Part shown: in pieces, positions 15,135-24,600 of the stretch | Layout: the number at the start of each line of letters is the position of its first letter | How positions within the stretch are numbered: position 1 is the first letter of the stretch | NCBI GenBank assembly: GCA_044221555.1 | Contig: JBGAOY010000004.1 | Coordinates: 62,001-126,000 of the forward strand | From: JAEUJM01 sp044221555 | GTDB lineage: Bacteria; Actinomycetota; Acidimicrobiia; Acidimicrobiales; DATDAH01 | Length of the DNA stretch: 64,000 nucleotides | Direction of reading: 5' to 3' | Notes under the pieces: generated by a model | The model's input: the letters and a program-made list of their open reading frames with translations, nothing else | Told to the model about the DNA's origin: nothing | The model's database searches: none | Translations under genes and position numbers: made by a program

Positions 15135-16259
15135 TCAGCCGCCGGCCAGGGCCGAGGCGGCGCGCAGGTGGACGGTGAGGTCGTCGAGCGACGAGTGGGC
15201 GTTGAGGCCGCTCGTGGAGGGCATGACGTAGACGGGCACGCCGCCCAGGGCCTCGGGCTGCACGCCGGCCACCGCCTTGCGGTCGACCGCGGTGCGCCAG
15301 CCGGCGAGGCCGACGAAGCACACCGCCGTCGGCCGGAGCCACTCGACCAGCCGGGCGACCCGGGCCATGCCCTCGCGGTACTCGTCGGCCGAGAGCTCGT
15401 CGGCGCGGGCGGTGGCCCGCTTCACCACGTCGGTCATGCCGATGCCGTGTGATCGCAGGGCGTCCCAGGGGTCGCGGGCCCGGGTGACGAGCCCCGCGGC
15501 CAACGCCGCCGGCCAGTAGCGGTTGCCAGGACGGGCGAAGCCGCTGCCCACGTCGGCGGAGTAGACGCTGGGGTTCAGCCCGCACATGAGCAGACGCATG
15601 CCCGGGGCGACGGTGTCGGGCAGGGTGCGGGCCCGGGTGGCGGTGACGCGGAACCCCGATCGTCGGGCGGTGCCGCCACCGGTCTCGAACTCGTCGATGC
15701 GGAACCCGGCGCCCACCACCACGTCGGCCAACCGCTGCTCGGGCCACTTGGAGAAGGTGCGACCGGGGAATTCGTCCTCGGCGTTCTGAGCCAGCTCGAC
15801 ATCGCCCTCGAACACCAGCAGCTCGAACGGGGCGCCCACCTGGAGCGTGCGGTGCAGGTCGGCCAATGCCATCGGTACCGCGGACTGGGCCACGTGCACG
15901 TAGCTCTTGTTGGCGTAGGCGCCCCCGAGGGCCCCGCGGCGGAACGGCAGGGCGTCGATCGAGCCCTGCACGCGCCAGGCGTCGGGCGCGAACTCGGGGA
16001 CGAGGTCGAGCATGGCGGTGGCGTAGTCGAGGGCGATGGCCGGGTGACCCAGGTCGGCGGTGAACCATCCGGGCCCGCAGCCCAGGTCGACGACCGGACC
16101 GTCGGGCGGGGCCACGTCGGCGTCGGCGTGCCCCGCGGCGTGTGCCGCGGACACCCGCGCGCCGAAGGCCCGGGCCGGCGCCCGGTCGGCGGGCTCGCGC
16201 TCGGCCCGCCAGCGCCCGGCCTCGGCCTCGTAGACCGCCAGCGTCGGGTCGTCAGCCAC
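15135..16259 (-). CDS. Fusion: SAM methyltransferase + Mug/TDG-type uracil-DNA glycosylase
   Basis: The 374-residue protein has two domains in one frame. Residues about 1-205 form a class I methyltransferase with motif I VDLGCGPGW (57-65), acidic ALDYA, and post-motif strands FELLVFEGDVEL. Residues about 215-374 form a mismatch-specific DNA glycosylase. LLMCGLNPSVYSADVG (224-239) corresponds to the GxNPG motif of Mug, GFARPGNRYWPA follows, and MPSTSGLNAHSS (346-357) is the minor-groove loop. Mug-type enzymes remove uracil or ethenocytosine opposite G. The methyltransferase substrate is unknown; a nucleic-acid target would explain the fusion. The start is ATG at 16259. The upstream gene on the same strand (DUF2207) ends 69 bp before, so they may be co-transcribed. 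Confidence 0.88.
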   Translation of the reverse strand: MADDPTLAVYEAEAGRWRAEREPADRAPARAFGARVSAAHAAGHADADVAPPDGPVVDLGCGPGWFTADLGHPAIALDYATAMLDLVPEFAPDAWRVQGSIDALPFRRGALGGAYANKSYVHVAQSAVPMALADLHRTLQVGAPFELLVFEGDVELAQNAEDEFPGRTFSKWPEQRLADVVVGAGFRIDEFETGGGTARRSGFRVTATRARTLPDTVAPGMRLLMCGLNPSVYSADVGSGFARPGNRYWPAALAAGLVTRARDPWDALRSHGIGMTDVVKRATARADELSADEYREGMARVARLVEWLRPTAVCFVGLAGWRTAVDRKAVAGVQPEALGGVPVYVMPSTSGLNAHSSLDDLTVHLRAASALAGG

Positions 16260-16328
16260 GGCGGCGCCACAGACCGGGCCGGCCCGGCCGACCGCCGGGG
16301 GCGGGTGCGTGGGGGTGGAGCGGCACGG

Positions 16329-18170
16329 TCAACGGGCGCCGAAGCCCCCGCCGCCACCCCCGCCGCCGCCGCCGGACGAGAACCCGCCGCCGCTGAACCC
16401 CGACGAGCTCGACGAGCTGGGAGGAGTGCAGCTGGAGGTGGCCTTGGTGCCGAAGTTCGAGGCGAAGGACCCCAGCGACGTCATCGAGCCGAGGCCGTGG
16501 CCCATGCCGCCGACCGAGTAGCCCACGTACCAGGGCGCCAGCTGGGTCTGGTCCACCTCGGCCGGCAGCTTGGCCTTGAGGCCGTCGATGAGTTGGTCGG
16601 CCACCCCCAAGGCCACCGAGGCCACGAGGTAGCGCTCGTAGATGATCATGTCGCCCGACACGGCCTCGTCGAGCCGGCTGAAGTCGGCGAGGAAGCGCTT
16701 GAGCCCGCTCCACTGCGCGAAGCGCTCACCACCGGCCGGCGTGCGCTGGCGCAACAGTGGGGTGACACACAACATGCCGACGGCCGAGGCCATCGCGGCA
16801 CCGCCGATCGCCTGGGCCGACGATCCGAAGGCGAGGAACCCCCAGAGCCCCACCGCGACCGCGGCGCCGAGGTGGAGCAGGTAGGGCGTCGCCCCGTTGC
16901 GTGAGATGTACTTGCGCCGGTTCAGCTCGTCGGCGACCTGCTTCTGGAAGCGGGTCCAGAACTTGGACGATTCGCTCTGGTGGGCGCGTGCCCACGCGGT
17001 GAACTCGGTCTGGGTGACGGTCTGGCCGGTCTGGAAGAGGGTCCCCAGCAGGTCGCGCTCGAAGGGCAACAGAGCGGACGCGTCCTGGCCCTGCCAGTCG
17101 AAGCGGTACTCGGTCTTGTTGCCGAGCAGGCCGCCGGTGCCGGGGGTCTCGGTGATGGTCAGGAACCCGCGCTGGGCCAGATCGACGGTGGTGGCCGCGA
17201 ACGCGGTGGGGCTGACGGTGCCCCAGGACAACAACGCCACCGCGACGGCGGGTGGGTCGTCGGGGACCTCGCGCCAGTAGTCGCCCAGGTCGGGCGGCGC
17301 CGGGGGCTCCTTCCCCCATTTGCGCCAGATCAGGAAGAAGGCCAACCAGCCCGCCGCGATGACGAACGGCGTGACGATGTTGAAGACCAGGCGCACCTGG
17401 CGGTCGCGGTCGGCCTGGTCGGCGGCGGCCTGGCGCTGCTGGTTGGCGATCTCGGCCAGCCGGGTCTCCTCGGCCACGATCTCGTCCTCGACGAGATCGT
17501 CGTCGAACGGCTCGGCGGTGAAGCGATCGGCCGGGACCAACACCCGGGTGTCGACGAACTGGTTCGGCGGCACGTCGTCGACGCCGAGGACGATGTGGTC
17601 GCCGATGCGGTCGATGCTGCCGTTGAGCGGGCCGTGGGCCCAGGCCCGCACGTCACGGCCCGGTCCGGGCACCGTGAGGTCGACGTCGAGGCGGCCGGTG
17701 CCGGGCGAGGTGGTGCCGATCCAGTTCCAGTACAACTCGGCCACGTCGGCGTGCACCAGGGCGGCATCCTCGACCGTGTAGCGCAGTTCGTAGGTGTGGG
17801 TGCCCTCGACGGTCTTCGTGGCGGTGGTCGTGGGATCGAGGTCCCACTCGAAGAGGCTCTGCGTGTCGGTGACCGTGTCGAGGGGCTCACCGTTCTCGAA
17901 CGCCTGGATGCCGACGATCTGGTACTCGTCGAACGCGCTGGACTCGAAGTCGCGGACGCCGACGGAGAAGCCCTCGTGGAAGTCGTAGGTGGCGCGCTCG
18001 ACGACGTCCATCGAGGCGTCGGGGTTCAGCACCGCTTCGACCTCGACGTGGGTGATGTCGAACCCCTCGGTCTCCGGGAGCTCGCAGCCGGCGAGGGTGA
18101 GCGCCAGCGCCACCATGACGCCGGCCACGGCGAGTGCGCGCCGGCGCCGCGACGGTCGGAAGGTGTTCAC
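16329..18170 (-). CDS. DUF2207 membrane lipoprotein
   Basis: GTG at 18170 overlaps the preceding stop (GTGA), with GAGG 5 nt upstream; the product is 613 residues. The N-terminus is basic, then hydrophobic to the lipobox LAGC (Cys29). Residues about 35-230 are the predicted extracytoplasmic DUF2207 beta domain (HVEVEAVLNPDASMDVVERA, GIQAFENGEPLDT). A membrane helix (VTPFVIAAGWLAFFLIW) follows at about 275-300, and two hydrophobic segments lie near 435-475. The end is Gly-rich (SSSSGFSGGGFSSGG then Gly repeats), as commonly seen in this family. The function of DUF2207 is not known; cell-envelope roles are suspected. It is the last gene of a three-gene overlapping operon. Confidence 0.85.
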   Translation of the reverse strand: MNTFRPSRRRRALAVAGVMVALALTLAGCELPETEGFDITHVEVEAVLNPDASMDVVERATYDFHEGFSVGVRDFESSAFDEYQIVGIQAFENGEPLDTVTDTQSLFEWDLDPTTTATKTVEGTHTYELRYTVEDAALVHADVAELYWNWIGTTSPGTGRLDVDLTVPGPGRDVRAWAHGPLNGSIDRIGDHIVLGVDDVPPNQFVDTRVLVPADRFTAEPFDDDLVEDEIVAEETRLAEIANQQRQAAADQADRDRQVRLVFNIVTPFVIAAGWLAFFLIWRKWGKEPPAPPDLGDYWREVPDDPPAVAVALLSWGTVSPTAFAATTVDLAQRGFLTITETPGTGGLLGNKTEYRFDWQGQDASALLPFERDLLGTLFQTGQTVTQTEFTAWARAHQSESSKFWTRFQKQVADELNRRKYISRNGATPYLLHLGAAVAVGLWGFLAFGSSAQAIGGAAMASAVGMLCVTPLLRQRTPAGGERFAQWSGLKRFLADFSRLDEAVSGDMIIYERYLVASVALGVADQLIDGLKAKLPAEVDQTQLAPWYVGYSVGGMGHGLGSMTSLGSFASNFGTKATSSCTPPSSSSSSGFSGGGFSSGGGGGGGGGGFGAR

Positions 18171-18475
18171 AGCAACCTCATCTGCTCGGTGCGGGCGGCG
18201 CGCTCGTGGCCCGGCTCCCACGCCACGGCACCGCGCGGCCCGGTGGTGCGCACCTCGAGGCGATCGAGCGGGATGGCCCGCGAGGCGCCCTTGTCGTCGT
18301 GCAGCCCCACGCTCCCGTCGCGCTCGAGCTGCACGACCACGCCCTCGTGCCAGCGCCCGCCCTCCCGCCGCCGGAACCGCACCCGGTCGCCGGGACGCAG
18401 GCCGACGGCGGCCAGGCGCGAGTCGGCGGCGGGACCCGTGGCGACCGGCGCCTGACGGGCGGGCGAGCGGCTCAC
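18167..18475 (-). CDS. Small SH3/Tudor-barrel-like protein (102 aa)
   Basis: The frame starts with GTG at 18475, overlapping the SDR stop (GTGA, 18472-18475), and its own TGA overlaps the DUF2207 GTG (18167-18170). The core LRPGDRVRFRRREGG, HEGVVVQLERDGSVGLHDDK and IPLDRLEVRTTGP reads as five short strands, like a KOW, Tudor or PRC barrel. The ends are basic. The protein has no signal peptide, so it is cytoplasmic and could bind nucleic acid or a partner; no function is assigned. Double 4-base overlaps make it very likely that it is translated. Confidence 0.75.
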   Translation of the reverse strand: MSRSPARQAPVATGPAADSRLAAVGLRPGDRVRFRRREGGRWHEGVVVQLERDGSVGLHDDKGASRAIPLDRLEVRTTGPRGAVAWEPGHERAARTEQMRLL

Positions 18476-19278
18476 GAGGCTCCCCCGATCCGGCGGGCCA
18501 GCTTGCGCATGCCTCCCAACCAGCGGTCGTAGTTCGCGGCCTTGGCCTGGAAGTAGTCGAGCACCTCGGGGTGGGGGAGGATCAGGAACTGCTCGGCGGC
18601 CAGGCCCGCGACGACCGCCTCCGCGCACTCCTCGGGCTCGATGGCGCCCTGGGCCAGCACGACCGCACCGGCCAGCTCCGCGTCGCCGCCCTGGGCCTGC
18701 CCGCCCAGCAACATGTTCGTGCGCACCCCCTGCGGGCACAGGCACGACACCTTGATGCCCTGGTCGCCGTGGGTGATCGAGAGCCATTCGGCCAGCCCGA
18801 CCGCCGCGTGCTTGGTGACCGAGTAGGGCCCGGCGCCCAGGTTGGTGAGCAGCCCGGCGGCCGAGGCGGTGTTGAGCAGGTAGCCCTCACCTCGGGCGAT
18901 CATGCCGGGCAGCACCGCCCGGGCCGCGTACACGTGGGCCATGACGTTGACGTCCCAGATCTGCTGCCAGCCCTCGTTGGGCGCCTCGACGCCACCCACC
19001 GGGAACCCGATGCCCGCGTTGGAGCAGAAGAGGTCGATGGGACCCCACCGGTCCTCGGTGATCTCGACCAGGCGCAGCACGTCGGGCTCGAGCGCCACGT
19101 TGATCTCGAGCCCGAGGGCCACCTCGCCCAGTTCGCCCGCCACGGCCTGCGCGCCCGCGCCGTCCAGGTCGGCCACGGCGAGGCCCCGCACACCTTCAGC
19201 GGCGAAGCGCCGGCACAGCGCGCGACCGATGCCGTTGGCCCCGCCCGTGACCACCACGACCTTGTCGCGCAACTCCAT
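18472..19278 (-). CDS. Short-chain dehydrogenase/reductase (SDR)
   Basis: ATG at 19278 begins MELRDKVVVVTGGANGIGRA; longer upstream starts add residues of no SDR character. The 268-residue classical SDR has the TGGANGIG nucleotide loop, NAGIG, catalytic Ser in NTASAAG, and YSVTKHA (Tyr-x3-Lys). The acidic VADLD after strand 2 suggests NAD(H) preference. The substrate is unknown; related sequences act on steroid or long-chain alcohol groups. The gene opens the operon with the small barrel protein and the DUF2207 lipoprotein, joined by GTGA overlaps. The divergent SnoaL-like gene starts 70 bp away. Confidence 0.9.
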   Translation of the reverse strand: MELRDKVVVVTGGANGIGRALCRRFAAEGVRGLAVADLDGAGAQAVAGELGEVALGLEINVALEPDVLRLVEITEDRWGPIDLFCSNAGIGFPVGGVEAPNEGWQQIWDVNVMAHVYAARAVLPGMIARGEGYLLNTASAAGLLTNLGAGPYSVTKHAAVGLAEWLSITHGDQGIKVSCLCPQGVRTNMLLGGQAQGGDAELAGAVVLAQGAIEPEECAEAVVAGLAAEQFLILPHPEVLDYFQAKAANYDRWLGGMRKLARRIGGAS

Positions 19279-19348
19279 GAGGGCGATCGTAGACGTGCGC
19301 CCTGACAGGCAGCCGCTGCCCGGGCCGGTGCGCACTAGCGTCGCCCGC

Positions 19349-20290
19349 ATGGGGGAACATCCAGAAGCAGAGGTCCGCGCCGCGTTCGACGAGTTCATGC
19401 GCCTCGGGGCGCACGAGCGGGACTGGCGGGCGTGGGCGGCGCTGTTCACCGACGACGCCACCTACATCGAGCACTACCTGGGTCGGTTCACCGGCCGGGC
19501 CGAGATCGAGGAGTGGATCGTGTCGTGCATGGCCGACTACCCGGCCATGACGTTCTCCATCGACTGGTGGGTGATCGAGGGCGACCGGGTGGTGTTCTAC
19601 ATCTGGAACAACCTGCCCGACCCGGCCGGCGGCGACACGCCCTACCGGTTCCCCAACGCGTCGATCCTCCACTACGCGGGTGACGGCAAGTGGGACTACG
19701 AGGAGGACGAGTACAACCCGGCCCACGCCGAGCAGGTCTTCCGCGACTGGCTCGAAGCCGGCGGGCGGCGCACCACGCCACCCGACCCCACGTTGACGGG
19801 GATCCCCGACTTCACCCCCGAGCCCGTGGCCACGGTGTTCCCACGCGAGGAGATCGAGGCCGAGTTCGAGCACTACAAGAACCGGGCCCGCGCCGCGGTC
19901 GCCAGCGGCGACTGGGACCCCTGGGCCGACCAGTTCACCGAGGACGCCCGCTACTTCGAGCACCACTACGGCAAGTTCAACGGCCGTGAGGAGATCCGGG
20001 CCTGGATCAAGGGCGTCATGCAGCCCTTCCCGGCGATGGAGTTCCCCTACGAGTGGTGGATGATCGACGGCAACCGGCTGGTGTTCTGGTGCCAGAACCG
20101 GCTGCCCGACCCCAGCGGCGGCGACGCCCACTTCGACGTGCCCACCCTGTGCATCCTCCACTACGCCGGCAACGGCCAGTGGTCGTACGAGGAGGACGTC
20201 TACAACCCCCGCGAGTTCCCCGAGGTGATCACGGCCTGGATCGAGGCAGGGGGCGAGCTCCCCGAGGGCCTCGACCTCACGGTCGACTGA
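19349..20290 (+). CDS. Tandem SnoaL-like (NTF2 fold) protein
   Basis: ATG at 19349 gives 313 residues made of two homologous halves. Half 1 (about 8-140) contains DWRAWAALFTDDATYIEHYL, GRAEIEEWI, and SILHYAGDGKWDYEEDEYNP. Half 2 (about 165-300) contains DPWADQFTEDARYFEHHYG, GREEIRAWI, and CILHYAGNGQWSYEEDVYNP. Both are alpha+beta barrels of the NTF2/SnoaL superfamily, used for small hydrophobic ligands, cyclases or isomerases. Retention of His and Asp residues in both halves suggests both pockets are used. It lies between divergent SDR and convergent LLM genes and overlaps the LLM gene end by 14 bp. Confidence 0.8.
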   Translation: MGEHPEAEVRAAFDEFMRLGAHERDWRAWAALFTDDATYIEHYLGRFTGRAEIEEWIVSCMADYPAMTFSIDWWVIEGDRVVFYIWNNLPDPAGGDTPYRFPNASILHYAGDGKWDYEEDEYNPAHAEQVFRDWLEAGGRRTTPPDPTLTGIPDFTPEPVATVFPREEIEAEFEHYKNRARAAVASGDWDPWADQFTEDARYFEHHYGKFNGREEIRAWIKGVMQPFPAMEFPYEWWMIDGNRLVFWCQNRLPDPSGGDAHFDVPTLCILHYAGNGQWSYEEDVYNPREFPEVITAWIEAGGELPEGLDLTVD

Positions 20291-21269
20291 TCGCGGCCCG
20301 CATGGTCGCGTCGATGACGGCCATGCGGTCCGGGCCCCAGGGGAGGGGCATGAGGACGGGGACGTCGACACCGGCGGCCACGTAGTCCTCGACGGTGGCC
20401 CGCACGTGGGCGGCGTCGCCCATGACGTCGATGGCGTCGACGAACGCGTCCGACACCGCCGCGACGGCGCCCTCGCGGTCCTTGGCGGCGTGGCGCTCGC
20501 GGATGGCGGCCACGTCGTCGGCGAAGCCGGCCCGTTCGAAGTTGGCGGCGTAGGCGTCGACGACCGCGTACGAGAACAGGTCGCGCCGGGCCAGCTCGAT
20601 GCCGTCCTCACGCTCGCAGACGCCGGCGTGCACGTAGGCGTAGATGGTGGCGTCGCCGCCCTTGCGCACCTGCTCGACCGACCAGGGCACGTGCGACGCC
20701 GGCAGGTAGTTCAACAGCACGCCGTCGGCCACCTCGCCCGCGAGCGCCAGCATGGCCGGGTTCAGCGCGCCCACCACGACCTTGGGACGCCGGTCGCCGA
20801 GGCGCACCCCCAGGCGGAACTTGCTGCACTCGTAGAAGTCGCCCTGGAACGTGACCGCCTCGCCCGACAGGCACTCCTTGAGCAGGGTCACGTACTCGCG
20901 CACCCGGGCCAGTGGTCGGTCGCCGTAGGGCACGCCGTGCCAGCGCTGGGTGACCACTGGTGAGGAGATGCCGACGCCGAGGATGACGTCCTGGTCGGGG
21001 TGCAGCGCCTGGAGGGTGGCGCCGGCCATGGCCACCACCATCGGTGTGCGCAGCTGCAGGGCCAGCACACCGGTGCCCAGATCGAGTCCCGGCGCCGCGG
21101 CACCCGCGGCGGCGAGCAGCGAGAACGCCTCGGGGCCGGTCGTCTCCGCGGTCCAGAAGGACCGGTAGCCCAGTTCGGCGGCGCGGGCCGCTGCGGTGAG
21201 CGCGGCCTGGGGGCCGAGGTTCATGAAGCTGGCGAAGGTGAGGCCGAGTGCGTCGGTGCCGAGTTCCAT
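20277..21269 (-). CDS. LLM class F420-dependent oxidoreductase (second copy)
   Basis: The 330-residue product begins MELGTDALGLTFASFMNLGP. It carries YRSFWTAETTGPEAFSLLAA, the LDLGTGVLALQLRTPMVVAM strand, and DQDVILGVGISSPVVTQRWHG, with KVVVGALNPAMLALAGEVADG further on. These are the repeated beta-alpha elements of luciferase-like F420 enzymes. ATG at 21269 is the natural start. Identity with the enzyme at 10376-11341 is low, so they are not a recent duplication. The 3' end overlaps that of the SnoaL-like gene by 14 bp in convergent orientation. The substrate is unknown. Confidence 0.9.
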   Translation of the reverse strand: MELGTDALGLTFASFMNLGPQAALTAAARAAELGYRSFWTAETTGPEAFSLLAAAGAAAPGLDLGTGVLALQLRTPMVVAMAGATLQALHPDQDVILGVGISSPVVTQRWHGVPYGDRPLARVREYVTLLKECLSGEAVTFQGDFYECSKFRLGVRLGDRRPKVVVGALNPAMLALAGEVADGVLLNYLPASHVPWSVEQVRKGGDATIYAYVHAGVCEREDGIELARRDLFSYAVVDAYAANFERAGFADDVAAIRERHAAKDREGAVAAVSDAFVDAIDVMGDAAHVRATVEDYVAAGVDVPVLMPLPWGPDRMAVIDATMRAAISRP

Positions 21270-21372
21270 GGTCGCCGACGCTACTGGTCGGCTCGTAACA
21301 CGGAATTCACGGTCAGATGCAGACCGACGGTGACACGCCGTGGGTAAGGTTCAGTCAAGCCCTCGGGGAGAC

Positions 21373-21438
21373 CGTGACGGCAGTCACGGAACAAACGGGC
21401 GGCGAGCCCCGTTGTTCCGTGCACCAGTTCCGTGGAGG
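21373..21438 (+). promoter_or_regulatory. Structured leader with competing hairpins
   Basis: Three pairings are possible. (1) CGTGAC (21373-21378) with GTCACG (21383-21388), loop GGCA. (2) CACGGAACAAACGGG (from 21385) with CCCCGTTGTTCCGTG (ending 21421), with one bulged A. (3) The same CACGGAAC (21385-21392) with a second GTTCCGTG at 21427-21434, which runs into the GGAGG Shine-Dalgarno (21434-21438). Pairings 1 and 2 share CACG, and 2 and 3 share the left arm, so they exclude each other. This looks like a translational switch or, alternatively, repeated half-sites for a DNA-binding regulator. Confidence 0.6.
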
Positions 21439-21443
21439 TAGCA

Positions 21444-21629
21444 ATGACCGAAACCCGAGAGCTCGACACGATCAACGAAGCGCTCGCGCTGATTGATCAG
21501 GGCCTTGGCGACATGCTGCACCGCGAGCTGGTCTCCACCAACGAGGTGGCCGACCTGCTGCTCGACGTGCGCTCGCTGCTCCGCGCCCCCGCCGCCGAGA
21601 TCACCGACGAGGTCCTCAGCCCCAACTGA
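21444..21629 (+). CDS. Small acidic helical protein (61 aa) of unknown function
   Basis: ATG at 21444 has GGAGG exactly 5 nt upstream, one of the best ribosome sites in the window. The 61-residue product (MTETRELDTINEALALIDQG, then LGDMLHRELVSTNEVADLLL, then DVRSLLRAP) is acidic, lacks Cys and aromatic residues, and is predicted almost wholly helical. It has no membrane segment. It could be a small regulator or partner subunit. Its leader can form competing hairpins that reach into the ribosome site. It stands alone between two minus-strand genes, so it has its own promoter. Confidence 0.75.
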   Translation: MTETRELDTINEALALIDQGLGDMLHRELVSTNEVADLLLDVRSLLRAPAAEITDEVLSPN

Positions 21630-21695
21630 TCGGGGTTCTCGTGTGCCCGCCCGCCCTGGCGGCGTGCAGGCCGGACGCGCTCGGGCCGTTGGTGC

Positions 21696-24600
21696 TCATG
21701 GCAGGGCGAGGCTGGCGTCGAGGTCGTTGGCCGTGACGCCGGCGGCGACGTTGAAGGGCGTGGCGCCGGCGAAGTCGGGGCTGTTGTCGTGGTACTCGAG
21801 GGTGCGGCGCCCGGTGGGGTCGATGAAGGCGGCGCGGTAGGTGCCGGGGGGCAGGTCGGCGATGGTGTAGGTGCCGTTGGCCGCGGTGACGGCTCCGCCG
21901 GCCACTCCGGTGGGGCCGATGGCCAGGACCCAGGCGCCGGCGAGGGGGGTGGCGCTGGGCTCACCGATGACGGTGCCGGAGATCGACCCGGTGCTGCGGT
22001 CGAGGGTGGCGTTGGTGACGGCGGGGGCGGTGACGCTCGTGGCGTTGGCGAGGCCGGTGGCCGGTTGGTTGTTGTGCCACTCCGCGTTGTGGAGTCCCGC
22101 CGAGTCCAGGAACACGAGCTTGTAGGCGCCGGGGACGACGTTGAGGCTGTAGTTGCCCGCGCCGTTGGTGATGCCGCCGCGGGCGATGGAGAAGTCCGCG
22201 GCCTTGAGCGCGATGACGAAGATGTTGGCGAGGGGTGTGTTTCCGAGGCCCTGTTCGGTGATGGTGCCGGTGAGCGCCGCGCCGGTGCCGGTGACCGCCT
22301 GGGTGGGGAGCGACCCGTTGGCCACGGTGGTCCCACCTGCGGTGGCGTTGACCAGCGTGGCGTGGGGCACGTCGGGTGAGTTGGGGAAGAAGCGGGTGGG
22401 GTGCGCTCCGGCAGGGTCGATGTAGGCCACGAAGTGGTTCCCCGGCCTCAGCCCGGGCAGGGCGAACTGGCCGCTGCCGTTGGTCACGGTCCCGCTCTCG
22501 GGGACGCCGCCGTTGTTGAGGGCGAGCGCCCAGGAGCCCGCGATCGGGGTGTTGGGCCCCGTCTCGCGGATGGTGCCCGTGATCCGGCCGCGCGTCGGGA
22601 CCATGGCGGGATCGGCATCGACCATGGTGTCAGCGGTGACCGTCACGGTGGTGGCGCCGGGTTGGCCGTGGAACCCTGCGGTGTGGGCGCCGGTGCGGTC
22701 GATCACATAGACGAAGTAGGAGCCGGGGGCCGCGGCGGCGACGTAGTTGCCCGCCCCGTCGGCCACGGCACCGGTGACGATCGAGAAGTCGTTGGTGCGC
22801 ATCACGAGCACGAAGGCGTTGGGGACCGCCGATGCCGACACCGAGTCGACGACGGTGCCGGAGACGCCGGAGAGGCCGGCCGAGCCGAGGTCAACGAGGG
22901 GCAGGAAGGGGCCCATCTCGAAGATGGCGTCGCCCCGGTTGGCGGTGTCGCCGAGCCCGAGTTGGCCCGAGCCGTTCGCGCCCCAGCACTTCACGCCGCC
23001 GCTGTCGAGCCGCACGCACGTGTGGGACACCCCGGCGCTGACCGCCGTCGCCGTTCGGTCGAGGTCGAACTGGACCGGGTTGAGCGAGTCGCCCATCTCG
23101 CCGCCGCCGTCGCCTCTCGCGGCGCTGTCGCTCAAGCCGAGTTGCCCGGACCCGTTGGCACCCCAGCACTTCAGCACCCCACCGTTGAGGCGGGCACACG
23201 TGTGGCTGCCGCCGGCGTCCATGCTTACGACGGTGCGGCCGGCACCCAGGTTGACGACGGGAAGCGCGTCGCCCATCTGGCCGGGCTGCGCGCCCCGGTT
23301 GGCGTTGTCGCCGAGGCCGAGCTGGCCTGACGCGTTGAATCCCCAGCACTTGACGGAACCGTCGTCGAGCACCGCGCAGGTGTGGGCCCCGCCGGTGACG
23401 ACGGTGCTCGCGGTGCGGCCGGCGCCCAGGGCCACCGCCGGCAGGCTGTCGCCCATCTCGCCGCTGGCGTCACCGCGGTTCGTGGCGTCGCCGAGGCCCA
23501 GGCGTCCCTCCCCGCCGTACCCCCAGCACTTGACGGTGCCGTTGTCGAGACGTGCGCAGGTGTGGTCGTCGCCGGCGCTCACCGACGTGGCGGTGCGGCC
23601 GGTGCCGAGGCTGACCGCGGGCAGGCTGTTGCCCATCTCGCCGCCGGTGTCACCCCGGTTCAGCCCGTCGCCCAGGCCGAGCTGTCCGGAGCTGTTGCGG
23701 CCCCAGCACTTGACGCTGCCGTTGTCGAGCCGGGCACACGATGTGCCGAACCCCACCGAGATCGCCGTCGCCGTCCTCCCCGTGCCCAGGCTGACCGCGG
23801 TGAGGTTGTCGCCCATCTCCGCCGCCCCGTCACCGCGGTCGGCGGTGTCCCCGACGCCGAGCTGGCCGAATTCGTTGTCGCCCCAGCACTTGACGGTGGC
23901 GTTGTCCAAGAGCGCGCAGCTGTGCAGATCGCCGACCGCGATGGCAGTGGCGGTGCGGCCGGTGCCGAGACTGACCGCGGGCAGGCTGTTGCCCATCTCG
24001 CCGAGATCGTCACCCCGCGCCGTCGTGTTGCCGAGCCCGAGTTGCCCGAAGGCGTTGCCGCCCCAGCACTTCACCGTGCCGTTCTCCAGCAGGGCGCAGG
24101 TGTGGGTCGAACCCGACGCGACGGCGATCACGTGGCGGCTCAAGAGCGCCACGACGGGCAGGCTGTCGCCCATCTGGCCCGGCCCTCCGCCCCTGGCCGC
24201 GGCGTCGCCGATGCCCAGCTGGCCCAGGGTGTTGAGGCCCCAGCACTTCAGCGACTGGTTGTCGAGGATCGCGCACGTGTGGTTGTCGCCCGTGGTGACC
24301 GCGAACGCGGTGCGGCCGGTGCCCAGGTTGACCGCGGGGAGGTTGTCGCCCATGTCGGCGTTGTCGCCACCGCGGTCGACGGTGTCGCCGAGCCCGAGCT
24401 GACCGCTCGAGCCCTTGCCCCAGCACTTGACGCTGCCGTTGTCGAGTCGAGCGCAGGTGTGGTCGCCGCCGGCGCTGACCGACGTGGCGGTACGACCGTT
24501 GCCGATGCTGACGGGCGTGAGGCTGTCGCCCATCTCGCCCGGCTCGTCACCCTTGTCGGTGCCGTCGCCGATGCCGAGTTGGCCGGAGCCGTGGGCTCCC

